From the NCBI GenBank assembly GCA_034420475.1, contig DAOULH010000089.1:25015-89014 (forward strand): a DNA stretch of 64,000 nucleotides. The letters are read 5' to 3'. The stretch comes from Bin87 sp034420475 (GTDB lineage: Bacteria > Chloroflexota > Dehalococcoidia > Lucifugimonadales > UBA3495). The notes beneath the pieces are model-generated. The model made no database searches, was not told the origin of the DNA, and was given only the letters and a program-made list of their open reading frames with translations. Positions 1 to 8,220 of the stretch are shown in pieces. The first letter of the stretch is position 1. Each line of letters begins with the position of its first letter. Made by a program: the position numbers and the translations under genes.

Positions 1-1
1 C

Positions 2-1258
2 GCGCTGAGCTACGTGGTCTTCGACACCCTGCGGCGCTACCTGGAGCACAAGGGATACGAGGTCCGTCATATCCAGAACTTCACGGATATCGACGACAAG
101 ATAATCCAGCGAGCGCAGGAGTCCGGCGTCTCCGAGGACGATCTGGTCGAAGAATTCATCGGAGACTACTTCCAGACGATGGACGCGCTGAATATCCAGC
201 GGGCCTCCGAATATCCCCGGGCCACCCGTGAAATTCCGCGGATCATCGACGCCATCGCCGGCCTGATTGACCGGGGCCATGCTTATCCCGCCGCCGGCGA
301 CGTCTATTTCCGCGTGACCAGCAAGGACGATTACGGCAAACTCAGCCACCGCACCCTGGACAGCATGATCGCCGGCGCGCGCATCCAGGTGGATGAGAAC
401 AAAGAGCACCCCATGGACTTCGTCCTGTGGAAAGGCGCCAAGCCCGGCGAGCCTTCGTGGGAAAGCCCGTGGGGGCCGGGCCGGCCCGGCTGGCACATCG
501 AGTGCACCGCCATGTCCCTGGAATACCTCGGCGAACAGCTTGACATCCACGGCGGCGGTCAGGACCTCGTGTTCCCCCACCACGAAAACGAGATCGCCCA
601 GAGCGAGTGCTACACCGGCGCCAAGCCCTTCTCCCGCTATTGGATGCACAACGGCCTCCTGCAACTGGGCTCCGACAAGATGAGCAAGTCGCTGGGCAAC
701 CTGGTGTCCGTAGTGGAGGCCCTGGAACGCTACAGCCCCGACGCCATGCGTCTGTACTTCCTCAGCAGCCACTACCGCAGTCCGCTGGCGTACAGCGACG
801 AAGGCGCCGCCGCAGTGGAGCGCAGCCTGGAGCGGGTGCGACGGGCGCTGATTCCCGGCAACGGTTCCGGCCCCGAGGTTGACGCGGAAACCCACCGCGC
901 CAGGTTCACTGCGGCCATGGACGATGACCTCAACACGCCCCAGGCCGTGGCCGCCCTGTTTGACCTGGCCCGCGACATCAACCGCGGCCGTGACGCCGGC
1001 CAGAGCATCGGCTCCGGTCAGGACGCCCTGCGGGAACTGGGCGGCGTGCTGGGCCTGACCTTTGAGGATCGTCCCTCTCTGGAGGACAACCTCGCCGCCG
1101 CCCCATTCATCGACCTGCTGGTGTCGGTGCGCACCGAGTTGCGAGCCGCCCGACAGTTCGCCCTCGCGGACCAGATCCGGGATGGCCTTGCCGAACAGGG
1201 CGTGACCCTGGAAGACGGTCCCCAGGGCACCCAGTGGCAGCGGCAGGACCCAGGCTGA
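2..1258 (+). CDS. cysS: Cysteinyl-tRNA synthetase, 5' end cut by window edge
   Basis: Charges tRNA-Cys with cysteine in the cytoplasm (class Ia synthetase). The reading frame is open from base 2 and continues to the left of the window, so the HIGH motif and first zinc ligand are not visible. The GTG at base 14 falls inside the Rossmann fold and is not the start. Visible family marks are the conserved VVFDTLRRYL segment, WHIECTAMS with a zinc-ligand Cys, GGGQDLVFPHHENEIAQSE with the metal-binding His pair, and the adenylate-stabilising KMSKS loop at bases 677-691. The C-terminal helical anticodon-binding part is complete. The stop is followed within 30 bases by a small membrane ORF and a NUDIX gene on the same strand. 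Identification is essentially certain. Confidence 0.96.
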   Translation, partial: ALSYVVFDTLRRYLEHKGYEVRHIQNFTDIDDKIIQRAQESGVSEDDLVEEFIGDYFQTMDALNIQRASEYPRATREIPRIIDAIAGLIDRGHAYPAAGDVYFRVTSKDDYGKLSHRTLDSMIAGARIQVDENKEHPMDFVLWKGAKPGEPSWESPWGPGRPGWHIECTAMSLEYLGEQLDIHGGGQDLVFPHHENEIAQSECYTGAKPFSRYWMHNGLLQLGSDKMSKSLGNLVSVVEALERYSPDAMRLYFLSSHYRSPLAYSDEGAAAVERSLERVRRALIPGNGSGPEVDAETHRARFTAAMDDDLNTPQAVAALFDLARDINRGRDAGQSIGSGQDALRELGGVLGLTFEDRPSLEDNLAAAPFIDLLVSVRTELRAARQFALADQIRDGLAEQGVTLEDGPQGTQWQRQDPG

Positions 1259-1285
1259 TGACTTGCGCGGCTCGGAGCATGCGCG

Positions 1286-1438
1286 ATGTTTGACACAGTA
1301 CCCACCGTAGCCTTCGTTGCTGCCGTTGTGTTGTTAGTGGCCGTACCGCTGTTGTTGGCGAACTATGGACTGTACAAACTGGGCCAATACATCGGACGGA
1401 AAGAATATGCCAGCAACCGAACGGACGGGTGGGAGTGA
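1286..1438 (+). CDS. Small single-pass membrane protein (50 aa)
   Basis: A 50-codon ATG frame: about seven leading residues, a hydrophobic stretch of about 24 residues (VAFVAAVVLLVAVPLLLANY), then a basic-polar tail YKLGQYIGRKEYASNRTDGWE. This is the pattern of a one-pass membrane micropeptide. Its TGA ends one base before the ATG of the NUDIX gene, and the NUDIX ribosome site lies inside its last codons, so the two look translationally coupled. I do not recognise the family and infer no function. The intact hydrophobic profile and the tight spacing to genes on both sides argue that it is real, although its own Shine-Dalgarno is weak. Confidence 0.55.
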   Translation: MFDTVPTVAFVAAVVLLVAVPLLLANYGLYKLGQYIGRKEYASNRTDGWE

Positions 1439-1439
1439 G

Positions 1440-1826
1440 ATGACGCCTTCAAACCGCAAGCGCCAGCGCGCCACCGCTCTGGTTGTCAGGGATGGCAAAT
1501 GCCTTCTGGTTCGGGATAAGGGCAGACGGCGTTACTCTCTGCCGGGCGGAGGCATCGAACGCGGCGAAGCCGCTCTGACCGCCGCCTGCCGCGAACTCGG
1601 TGAAGAGCTTGGGTTGAGGGCGTACAAAGCGGAGCGGCTTTTCGATTACAACAGCGAGGAGAGTTTCAACGTTCACAAGGTAGTGCTGGTACACGCCGGT
1701 GGCGACGTGAAAATGAACCGCCGTGAGCTGGAATCCTATATGTGGTGGGATGGCAAAGAGGCGGTGTCAGTGTATCCAAACGTCGTGAACATCATCGCTC
1801 GCTACCAAAGGTCAGTTGATAGATGA
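1440..1826 (+). CDS. NUDIX hydrolase (128 aa)
   Basis: Predicted hydrolase of a nucleoside diphosphate linked to another moiety. A complete Nudix box is visible at roughly residues 41-63, from GGIERGE through RELGEELGL, matching GX5EX7REUXEEXGU with the metal-binding glutamates present. The N-terminal strand RATALVVRDGKCLLVRDKG is typical of the fold, and the length fits a single-domain NUDIX protein. The ATG at 1440 is chosen over upstream in-frame ATGs because GGGAG lies just before it and because it starts one base after the upstream micropeptide stop. Substrate cannot be told; the short simple architecture fits housecleaning or ADP-ribose types. Confidence 0.9.
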   Translation: MTPSNRKRQRATALVVRDGKCLLVRDKGRRRYSLPGGGIERGEAALTAACRELGEELGLRAYKAERLFDYNSEESFNVHKVVLVHAGGDVKMNRRELESYMWWDGKEAVSVYPNVVNIIARYQRSVDR

Positions 1827-1844
1827 TGGACGATTTACCCCCCA

Positions 1845-3266
1845 GTGGCTAACTTTGTGCTCAGTGAAATTGCCGCCAGCCTGGCCCAAATCGTTGGGCC
1901 CGAACACGTTCTCACCGAACCGGCCGAGCTGGACCGCTACTCGGCCGACGCCCTGACGCCGTATCGGGCCTACTACGCCGACGCCGCGTTTGACCGCCTG
2001 GCCGACGTCGTAGCGCGGCCGGCGGATGCCGCCCAGGTTTCGCAGATCGTCGCCCTGGCCCAACACGCCGGCGTTCCGCTGATCCCATACGGCGGCGGCA
2101 CCGGCGTCATGGGCGGTATCCTGCCGGTGCGCGGCGGAATCATCCTTGACCTTGGCCGGCTCAACCGCGTGATCAGCATCGACCCGGTTTCGCAAACGAC
2201 GGAGGTCGAGGCCGGGTTGATCCTGCAAGACCTGTACGACGCGCTGGAGCCCCACGGGCTCATGCCGGGACACGATCCGTACAGCGTTCCCATCGCCAGC
2301 GTTGCCGGCACCATCTCCACCAACGGCGTGGGCTACCGCGCCGCCGCCTTCGGGCCCATGGGCGATCAGGTGGTTGCGCTGGAAGTCGTCCTTCCCGATG
2401 GCCGCATCATCAATACCCGGCCCGTGCCCAAGCAGTCCTCCGGTCCTGATCTGAACCACCTTTTCATCGGCAGCGAGGGCACCTTCGGCGTGATCACCCG
2501 GGCGACCCTGCGCGTGTTCCGCCAGCCCGAGGCCGCCGAATACGCCACCGTGGAATTCGCCGATTTCGACGCCGGTTTCGCGGCGGTAACGGAGATGGGA
2601 GCCCTGGGCATCCGCCCCACGCTCCTGGACCTGACCGAGGACAGCGAGGGCGTGCTGCTGCACCTGCTGTTCGAAGGCTACCGGGAAGGGGTGGACGCCG
2701 CGCTGCGCCGCGCCATGTCGGTGTGCGATGCGGCCGGCGGGTGGAACGTGGGCCCGGAGCCGACCCTGTCCTACTGGAAACACCGCCATGACTCGGCATT
2801 GAACTATCGTGAGACGGCCCTGGGACGCCCCCGCGAAGAACGCTGGCAGCGGCAATGGGGGCGCACCTTTGACTACCTGCACATGAGCCTGCCCGCCGAC
2901 CGGGTGCTGGAGTACCGGCGTCGCGCCGACCGGATGCTGGAGGCCCGGAAGATCAAGGTGGTGGAATACTGCCTGTGGAGCCGGCCGGAGTTCTTCTCGA
3001 TGCTGGTGGTGCCCGATGGCGACCGCCGGGTGGTTGGCCGGGACGGCTACGATCCTGAGGTGCGGGCAAACCTGGCGGCCGGTGTGGACGAGGTGCTCAC
3101 GCTGGCCCAGGACATGGGCGGGATCATGGAGTACTGCCACGGCGTCGGCATCAAGCTGCACCATTTGTTGGGTCGTGAACTGGGCGTGAGCCGGGACGCC
3201 TTGCTGGATATCAAGCGGGCGCTGGATCCGGCGGGCATCATGAATCCGGGGAAATTGACGCTGTAG
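1845..3266 (+). CDS. FAD-linked oxidase, GlcD / D-lactate dehydrogenase-like
   Basis: Flavoprotein of the VAO/PCMH family, predicted to oxidise a 2-hydroxy acid such as glycolate or D-lactate, or a related alkyl substrate. The FAD pyrophosphate-binding loop IPYGGGTGVMGGI is at about residues 79-92. GTISTNGVGYRAAAFGPMGDQV and GSEGTFGVITRATLRVF are the usual second FAD motifs. The C-terminus ends in the family signature ALDPAGIMNPGK. Length (473 aa) matches GlcD-type proteins. The GTG start at 1845 is the first start in this frame after the NUDIX stop. No GlcE or GlcF partner is adjacent, so a single-subunit enzyme is likely. Substrate is not assignable from sequence. Confidence 0.88.
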   Translation: MANFVLSEIAASLAQIVGPEHVLTEPAELDRYSADALTPYRAYYADAAFDRLADVVARPADAAQVSQIVALAQHAGVPLIPYGGGTGVMGGILPVRGGIILDLGRLNRVISIDPVSQTTEVEAGLILQDLYDALEPHGLMPGHDPYSVPIASVAGTISTNGVGYRAAAFGPMGDQVVALEVVLPDGRIINTRPVPKQSSGPDLNHLFIGSEGTFGVITRATLRVFRQPEAAEYATVEFADFDAGFAAVTEMGALGIRPTLLDLTEDSEGVLLHLLFEGYREGVDAALRRAMSVCDAAGGWNVGPEPTLSYWKHRHDSALNYRETALGRPREERWQRQWGRTFDYLHMSLPADRVLEYRRRADRMLEARKIKVVEYCLWSRPEFFSMLVVPDGDRRVVGRDGYDPEVRANLAAGVDEVLTLAQDMGGIMEYCHGVGIKLHHLLGRELGVSRDALLDIKRALDPAGIMNPGKLTL

Positions 3267-3298
3267 CGCCTCTGACGGCGAGACCAGGATTACTGCTG

Positions 3299-3332
3299 AG
3301 GGCGGGTTCCAACCCGCCCTGTATTATTTTTA
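3299..3332 (+). terminator. Rho-independent terminator of the FAD oxidase gene
   Basis: Perfect 10-bp inverted repeat AGGGCGGGTT / AACCCGCCCT separated by CC, followed by GTATTATTTTTA, 32 bases after the stop. One of several GGGCG-armed hairpins in the window. Confidence 0.8.
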
Positions 3333-3362
3333 GAGACAATATAATTTATCGTCTAATATCCA

Positions 3363-3391
3363 TTGACGGAATACAAGGCGTCTTGTATCAT
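3363..3391 (+). promoter_or_regulatory. Sigma-70-type promoter
   Basis: -35 TTGACG at 3363-3368, exactly 17 bases, then -10 TATCAT at 3386-3391, about 50 bases upstream of the 96-aa gene. The same -10 and spacing occur upstream of tRNA-Phe. A second TATAAT at 3340-3345 has no good -35. Confidence 0.65.
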
Positions 3392-3440
3392 TGATTCAAA
3401 TGATCACCGGCTATCACTATTAGCCATGAGGAGCAAGCAA

Positions 3441-3731
3441 ATGGTTGCCGCAATCAATCCCGAAACTGAAACCAAGTCCGCGGTTGCCGAAACCGCCGCG
3501 GCGCCCGTTGAGTCCGCCGCCGTCGATGTTTCCGCGATCCCGGAAACCCCGGCCGAGTTGCTCGAGCAGTGGGAAACCACCCGCAAGCCGTCCGTCCAGG
3601 CGACCATCCTCGCCAGCTTCGTCGCTCTCTGGAACGTCGTGGCCGGCCCCGGCATGACCGACCAGGCGCGCCTGGAGCGCGAGATTGCCGAGACCCGCGG
3701 CTACCGCGACGGTTTCACCAAGCTGGTCTAA
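3441..3731 (+). CDS. Small Ala/Glu-rich hypothetical protein (96 aa)
   Basis: Not recognised. The first 45 residues are low-complexity and acidic (runs of Ala, Glu, Pro, Val, Ser) and probably disordered. The second half (LLEQWETTRKPSVQATILASFVALWNVV) looks helical and ends in a charged segment, LEREIAETRGYRDGFTKLV. There is no signal peptide or cysteine. The ATG at 3441 is preceded at 7 bases by GAGGAG, much better than the upstream in-frame starts. The gene is a self-contained unit with its own promoter and a strong terminator, so it is probably well expressed. Confidence 0.75.
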   Translation: MVAAINPETETKSAVAETAAAPVESAAVDVSAIPETPAELLEQWETTRKPSVQATILASFVALWNVVAGPGMTDQARLEREIAETRGYRDGFTKLV

Positions 3732-3791
3732 TCAGCCACCACTGACCACCGGGTGGCGCGTTCCTCCCGGCGCCGTCCGACAGTTGACAGG

Positions 3792-3822
3792 GCCGTCGCA
3801 GCAATGCGACGGCTCTTTTTTG
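3792..3822 (+). terminator. Rho-independent terminator
   Basis: Nine-bp perfect stem GCCGTCGCA / TGCGACGGC with a GCAA tetraloop, then TCTTTTTTG. Textbook intrinsic terminator 60 bases after the 96-aa gene. Confidence 0.92.
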
Positions 3823-3943
3823 TTTGCCGAACATCCGGCCAAAAACTTCGGGCGCAACACTGGCAACGGGCGCCAGGCGATACTACAATCGAGAACACGG
3901 CGTCCCATGCCGGCGTCGCGATTACATTTGACGGTGAGTTGCC

Positions 3944-4925
3944 ATGTCGACCCCTCGCGCATTCGTTACCCGCACGCTGCTTCCCGAGGCATTGGACATC
4001 ATCCGCGAGGTTGCCGACGTGACCGTGTGGCCGGAGGAAACGCCGCCGCCCGTGGAGGAACTGCGCCGGCAGGCCGGAGACTCCGACGGCATCCTCACCA
4101 CCATCATGGACCGCGTGGATGCCGACCTGCTGGACGCCGCGCCGCGCCTGCGGGCGATCAGCCAGCTTGCGGTGGGCCTGGACAATGTTGACGTAGCCGA
4201 GGCGACGCGACGCGGCATCCCGGTGGGCTACACGCCCGGCGTCCTGGCCAAGTCCACCGCCGACCTGGCCATGGCATTGCTGCTGGGCGCGGCCCGGCGC
4301 ACGTCCGAAAGCGAGCGCTGGCTGCGCGGCGGCGGCTGGCAGATCCAGTTTCACCCCACCCACTGGCTGGGACAGGACGTTCACGAAGCCTGCCTGGGCA
4401 TCGTGGGGTTGGGCCAGATCGGCCGGGAGATCGCCCCAGCGCGCTCGCGGGTTCGACATGGACATCGTTTACCACTCGCGGACCCGCTACCCCGAGGTGG
4501 AAGCCGAGTTCGGCCTGCGCTACGCCGAGTTCCCCGACCTCTTAGGACAGGCGGATTTCATCGTGCTCAGCGTCCCCCTGACGCCGCAGACCCATCATCT
4601 CATCAGCGGGCCGCAACTGGCCATGATGAAACCCTCGGCCATCCTCATCAACGTGTCGCGCGGGCCGGTGGTCGATCCGGTCGCCCTGTATGAAGCGCTG
4701 CGCGACGGGCAGATCGCCCGGGCCGCCCTGGACGTGACGGCGCCCGAACCCATCTCAATCGACGACCCGCTGCTGACCCTGGACAACCTGGTCATCACCC
4801 CGCACATCGGCAGCGCCGCGCTGCCCACCCGCCTGAACACCATGAAACTGGCCGCGCGCAACCTGGTGGCCGGCCTCCGGGGCGAACCCATGGAAGCCTG
4901 CGCCAACGCGGAGGCGCTGGGGTGA
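3944..4925 (+). pseudogene. D-2-hydroxyacid dehydrogenase, split by one extra C
   Basis: NAD(P)-dependent reductase/dehydrogenase of the D-isomer-specific family (glyoxylate/hydroxypyruvate reductase or phosphoglycerate dehydrogenase type). The first frame (3944 to about 4435) carries the N-terminal substrate domain and the Rossmann motif GIVGLGQIGREIA. The second frame (from about 4437 to 4925) resumes at QRARGFDMDIVYHSR and carries the catalytic Arg in NVSRGPVVD, the Glu in VTAPEP and the His in TPHIGSA. The break lies in a C4 run at 4434-4437; dropping one C restores a continuous protein of about 326 aa. All catalytic residues are preserved, so an assembly or sequencing indel, or a very recent mutation, is more likely than an old pseudogene. 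Confidence 0.85.
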
Positions 4926-4943
4926 TTTACATATCCGGAGCTA

Positions 4944-5888
4944 TCAGGCGATGTTGGGCAAAGCCGAGATCTCGGCGAAATAGTTTTCGTCCATCTCCTT
5001 GATTTCATATACGGCTTTGGTGACTACCCCTACGCCGTACTCAATCATGAGATTGGCGAGCTTCGGACCATCTATCAGCAGAACGGTTTTGTTATTACGC
5101 GAAACGTCTTCGGCGGTTCGCTTTGCGCTTTCACTGAAACGTGAGGTGGTGATAAAAACGCCTTTGGTCGCGCCGTGCGGGTCAAGACTGCCGGAGAAGT
5201 TGCGTATTTCCGGTTCGCCAATTGTGACGGCGTCCCAGCGCTTGGCTTGGACATATATCCTTTCCAGTCCCAGCCGATCCTGATTGAGGATGCCGTCGAT
5301 GCCGCCGTCTCCACTACGTCCCACGCGCCGGCCTCTGCCGTAACCCATCTTGACCAGCAACTCGACTACCAATTCCTCGAAACGTTCCGGTGATACGTTC
5401 TTCATGCTTTCCAACAGTTCGTCCGCGAGTCTGGCGTGCAACTGACCATAGCTCACCTCGATCTGTTCGTCGGGAGAAATATCTCCAACGCTTGCGGCGA
5501 TGCTCACGCCATCTGTGTTGTGGGAGCGTAACTCTTCGCCCGCTTCTGACTGTTTCCGTCTAGCAGCCAGAATATTGAGTTCTGCTGCGTTCAGGACACC
5601 GGCGTGCTCTCGTAGATACTGCCGCCCTTCGGCGGTAATGAGGTAATGCCCCCGACCTCCCGACAGTGAGTCCAGCCATCCGGCTCCTTTCAATTGGTAC
5701 ACGGACCACCGTATGTGCTTGTCAACTCGCAGCGCACCCGAAGGTATCCTTTCCCGCAGGTCATCTTGGGTCAACCCAAGCACGGGCACCAATTCTTCAA
5801 GGATTTCCTGGGATGACAGCGCTCCCGCTGCCTTATCGGCAATTTCCAAGATTGGCCGCAAAAATTCACTCTGTGGTGGCAATGCCAT
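4944..5888 (-). CDS. Mrr-type restriction endonuclease (314 aa)
   Basis: Predicted modification-dependent (type IV) DNA endonuclease. The N-terminal 90 residues form the Mrr winged-helix domain (IRWSVYQLKGAGWLDSLSGG). The C-terminal 150 residues are the Mrr catalytic PD-(D/E)XK fold, with ERFEELVVELLVKMGYG, GDGGIDG (Asp198) and VQAKRW (Gln214, Lys216). The start at 5888 (MALPPQSEF) is chosen because GAGGT lies 6 bases upstream; the upstream in-frame start lacks a site. Its family cleaves foreign methylated DNA. It is close to the DUF4365 gene pair, and both lie in a stretch that looks less GC-rich than the flanks. Confidence 0.9.
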   Translation of the reverse strand: MALPPQSEFLRPILEIADKAAGALSSQEILEELVPVLGLTQDDLRERIPSGALRVDKHIRWSVYQLKGAGWLDSLSGGRGHYLITAEGRQYLREHAGVLNAAELNILAARRKQSEAGEELRSHNTDGVSIAASVGDISPDEQIEVSYGQLHARLADELLESMKNVSPERFEELVVELLVKMGYGRGRRVGRSGDGGIDGILNQDRLGLERIYVQAKRWDAVTIGEPEIRNFSGSLDPHGATKGVFITTSRFSESAKRTAEDVSRNNKTVLLIDGPKLANLMIEYGVGVVTKAVYEIKEMDENYFAEISALPNIA

Positions 5889-6074
5889 TCCGAGACCTCG
5901 CTCGGCGCAGATTATGCGCAACCTAACGACTGAGGCGACAGCTAGCGCATGTTTGCCGTCATTCAGTGCGTACGCAACGATGATCTTAGCAAGGTAGCCT
6001 CACTACGGCAACGCTCATAGATGCGCAGCCGCGGCACATGGTTTCGCAGTGAATGACGGACTGTGTCGCATCCC

Positions 6075-6103
6075 TTAGCAATTCGCTGATGTCGATGTAC
6101 TAT
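6075..6103 (+). promoter_or_regulatory. Possible weak promoter for the 88-aa gene
   Basis: TTAGCA at 6075-6080, 17 bases, TACTAT at 6098-6103, 40 bases before the ATG at 6143. Only a partial match to consensus. Confidence 0.3.
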
Positions 6104-6142
6104 GGGTCCGATTAGCCTTGCGACTGAAGGGAGCGTGAACCT

Positions 6143-6409
6143 ATGACCAGCAACCAAAGTGCCGGACAAAATAGTATTGAGATCTTGGGTCTCGGAGGCC
6201 TTGGCGAGAATATGCACTGGGCTCTGAACAAGGCTCTCCCGCAAGGGATGGAGCTGAAGCCTTGGGCCGAATTGAACGAGGAGCAACAAGCCCAGCTCAT
6301 AAGGCACGTGAACGATATGTCCAGTTGGCGCGGGGAAGGTAAAGTTGACCCAGCCCTAGCCGACTACTTGCTGGAATACAATCCCGAGTTCCTCGAGATG
6401 ATGGCTTGA
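6143..6409 (+). CDS. Hypothetical protein (88 aa)
   Basis: Not recognised. A soluble, acidic small protein. After a polar N-terminus there is ENMHWALNKALPQGMELKPW, then LNEEQQAQLIRHVNDM and a C-terminal LADYLLEYNPEFLEMMA, suggesting an all-helical fold. There is no signal peptide, cysteine or motif. GGGAG lies about 9 bases upstream of the ATG. It is convergent with the 379-aa gene (8 bases between the stops) and divergent from the Mrr gene. It might be an accessory or antitoxin-like protein of this patch, but nothing in the sequence shows that. Confidence 0.6.
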   Translation: MTSNQSAGQNSIEILGLGGLGENMHWALNKALPQGMELKPWAELNEEQQAQLIRHVNDMSSWRGEGKVDPALADYLLEYNPEFLEMMA

Positions 6410-6417
6410 CGCAATGT

Positions 6418-7557
6418 TCATGCCGTTCCAGAGGCTACCGTGAAATTGCGGGGGTTGCGCAGGTAATACTGCCGGCCTTCACGGTAAATATCGCCGTCCA
6501 GGCCGATTTCAATGCCGTCTCGAAAAGCACGTAGTACTTCGTCTCGATCATTTAGGTCAAACTGAACGTGCAACGCTACCGGCCTATCGTCGAGCTGATA
6601 TAGGACCACGGCTTGACCGTCAAACTCTTCTTGGGATTGACGGTCAAGTCGTACTATCTCGCCAGTTACGCGTGCATCGGGGAACGGGCTGTTCTGACGC
6701 AGCAGGGTAGCCCCCTCAGTGAGGACGTCAGCGGTGCTCTCTGCGAACACAAACTCGCTGTCTGGTGCGTCAGCCGGCCGTACCACTGCCCACGATAGGC
6801 TCACTCCGACACCATGTCCCCGGTGCGCTAAAGCGGCTACCGCTTCGCACATGTTGGCACTGACGGTTTGGGGTGCCGCTTCCCCAAAAGCGTCCGTGAT
6901 GTTCTCTCCACTAACTACAGCTTCCGCTTTCCTGACGGCCTCATACAGCCCGGCGTTCAAAGCGATGGTGGCGCGACGGGGGAAGGGCGCTCGAACGGGG
7001 TCTCCCATATCGAGCTGCAGACCGTAGCCTGCCGGCACTTGAGAATGCAGAGTCAGTTCAGGGCCAGTTTCGTATCCTGGCAACGGCCTTACTCCGCGGA
7101 CATAATCCGTAACTTCACCACTGGCCCGTCCACGGTAGGCCAACTGACCAGGACGTTCAGCGGCGCGAGCCGCGGCCATTATCAGGTCTCGGGCTCGAGT
7201 AAGAAAATCCACGCTGTCGCCAAGCGTCCAGCCGGTTTGACCTGCGCCATTCAGGGATCGCAGCCTAATGACGTCGGCCCCTGCGCCAATGACATCATAA
7301 TAAACGTCCAGCTGGGAGCGTTCCTCAATATCTGCCAGTGACGCCATTGCCTCGGAAATGCGAACGGCGTAAGCGTCTGACTGCTCACGTAATGGCGCTA
7401 GAATCTCTCTGACTTGTTCGTTTTGCGTGATCGACCATACTAGAATCCGGTTGCGCCACGTTTCCTCTTGTACCCATCCATGGGCTTCGAGGTATGCTCG
7501 CAATATAGCTGGAGACACCCGACGTAATGCCTCAGAGTCCCTGATGTGCACGTCCAT
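6418..7557 (-). CDS. Uncharacterised protein (379 aa), partner of DUF4365 gene
   Basis: No family is firmly assigned. The N-terminal 35 residues (VSPAILRAYLEAHGW, then a Trp-rich strand) resemble a small helix-turn domain found at the start of several uncharacterised bacterial proteins. The middle has DVIRLRSLNGAGQTGWTLGD and a long helix, DFLTRARDLIMAAARAAERPG. A later mixed region ends in LDGDIYREGRQYYLRNPRNF, which reads as a beta domain. There are no membrane segments. The ATG at 7557 is preferred because GGAGG lies 6 bases upstream; a TTG at 7578 would overlap the neighbour. Only 17 bases separate it from the DUF4365 gene stop, so the two form one operon with that nuclease-like gene first. 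Confidence 0.75.
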   Translation of the reverse strand: MDVHIRDSEALRRVSPAILRAYLEAHGWVQEETWRNRILVWSITQNEQVREILAPLREQSDAYAVRISEAMASLADIEERSQLDVYYDVIGAGADVIRLRSLNGAGQTGWTLGDSVDFLTRARDLIMAAARAAERPGQLAYRGRASGEVTDYVRGVRPLPGYETGPELTLHSQVPAGYGLQLDMGDPVRAPFPRRATIALNAGLYEAVRKAEAVVSGENITDAFGEAAPQTVSANMCEAVAALAHRGHGVGVSLSWAVVRPADAPDSEFVFAESTADVLTEGATLLRQNSPFPDARVTGEIVRLDRQSQEEFDGQAVVLYQLDDRPVALHVQFDLNDRDEVLRAFRDGIEIGLDGDIYREGRQYYLRNPRNFTVASGTA

Positions 7558-7574
7558 AGTTGGCCTCCGGTGAA

Positions 7575-8045
7575 TCAAAGCAGTTGGCGGAACATATCCC
7601 GCAATCCGTCTTGGTCAAACACGTTGCCAGCCGGCAAATAGACCCGCCTAGTCGATGAATTGCGCGAGCGGGTCATCCCCATCAATGAAACCCAATACGC
7701 GCACGTTCGCAAGCACAGCTCATCCTCACTTTGGATCAGCCATTGAACATCATCATCAGGCATGATAAATAGTATCAGAATTCGCGTGACATCATCCTCT
7801 ATGATCAGGCGATTATAGTCTTCAACCCGCAGGTCATACGCAATGGTATCGTTCCTGACCTGGTACGCCATGCTGGCTTTGAGTTGGAAATCCACCCGGT
7901 TGACGCCTCGCCGGTCCGGGTCAACAACCGTTCCGTCAATGCCATGGTCATCAACCTCCGGATTGGACAAGCGAAAGCCGGCGCGAAATATCACTGCCCT
8001 TGTGTAAGCCCGCGACAATTGCTCTTGTATGAAATTAGGCGACAT
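7575..8045 (-). CDS. DUF4365 domain protein, putative PD-(D/E)XK nuclease (156 aa)
   Basis: Matches the DUF4365 pattern: QEQLSRAYTRAVIFRAGF at the N-terminus, VDDHGIDGTVV (Asp37), VDFQLKAS (Gln54, Lys56), DYNRLI, TRILILFIMPDDDVQWL, CAYWVSLMG and a final LPAGNVFDQDGLRDMF. DUF4365 is regarded as a restriction-endonuclease-like fold; the Asp and Q-x-K spacing fits a degenerate PD-(D/E)XK active site. The family is common in defence and integrative contexts. It is first in a two-gene operon with the 379-aa protein. The ATG at 8045 has only a weak ribosome site. GC content appears lower than in the rplY-secA block on its right, consistent with transfer. Confidence 0.8.
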   Translation of the reverse strand: MSPNFIQEQLSRAYTRAVIFRAGFRLSNPEVDDHGIDGTVVDPDRRGVNRVDFQLKASMAYQVRNDTIAYDLRVEDYNRLIIEDDVTRILILFIMPDDDVQWLIQSEDELCLRTCAYWVSLMGMTRSRNSSTRRVYLPAGNVFDQDGLRDMFRQLL

Positions 8046-8156
8046 TGCGCTGTTTCACCGCTCGTCCAGATGGCGATTGTTATCATATTCCGGCCAGCTA
8101 CATCAAATCGTACATAGGTTCGGACTGTTGTCAACCCCGACGCGGCTCGCAGCGTA

Positions 8157-8165
8157 TGCTATGAT
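8157..8165 (+). promoter_or_regulatory. Possible extended -10 promoter element for rplY
   Basis: TGCTATGAT, an extended -10, about 55 bases upstream of rplY. No -35 at standard spacing; TTGTCA lies too far upstream. Confidence 0.35.
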
Positions 8166-8220
8166 ATGCGCTCACATCGGGGTTGTCCCCGCCACACGTT
8201 CTCCAGGAGTTCCGATTACG

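Noticed and set aside
1812..3164. 450-aa minus-strand open frame
   Set aside because: Antisense shadow of the FAD oxidase gene in GC-rich DNA; sequence is His/Gln/Gly/Arg-rich without any domain, while the plus strand has full family motifs.
3340..3345. TATAAT as promoter of the 96-aa gene
   Set aside because: No -35 at 16-18 bases; the TTGACG-17-TATCAT pair just downstream is the better promoter.
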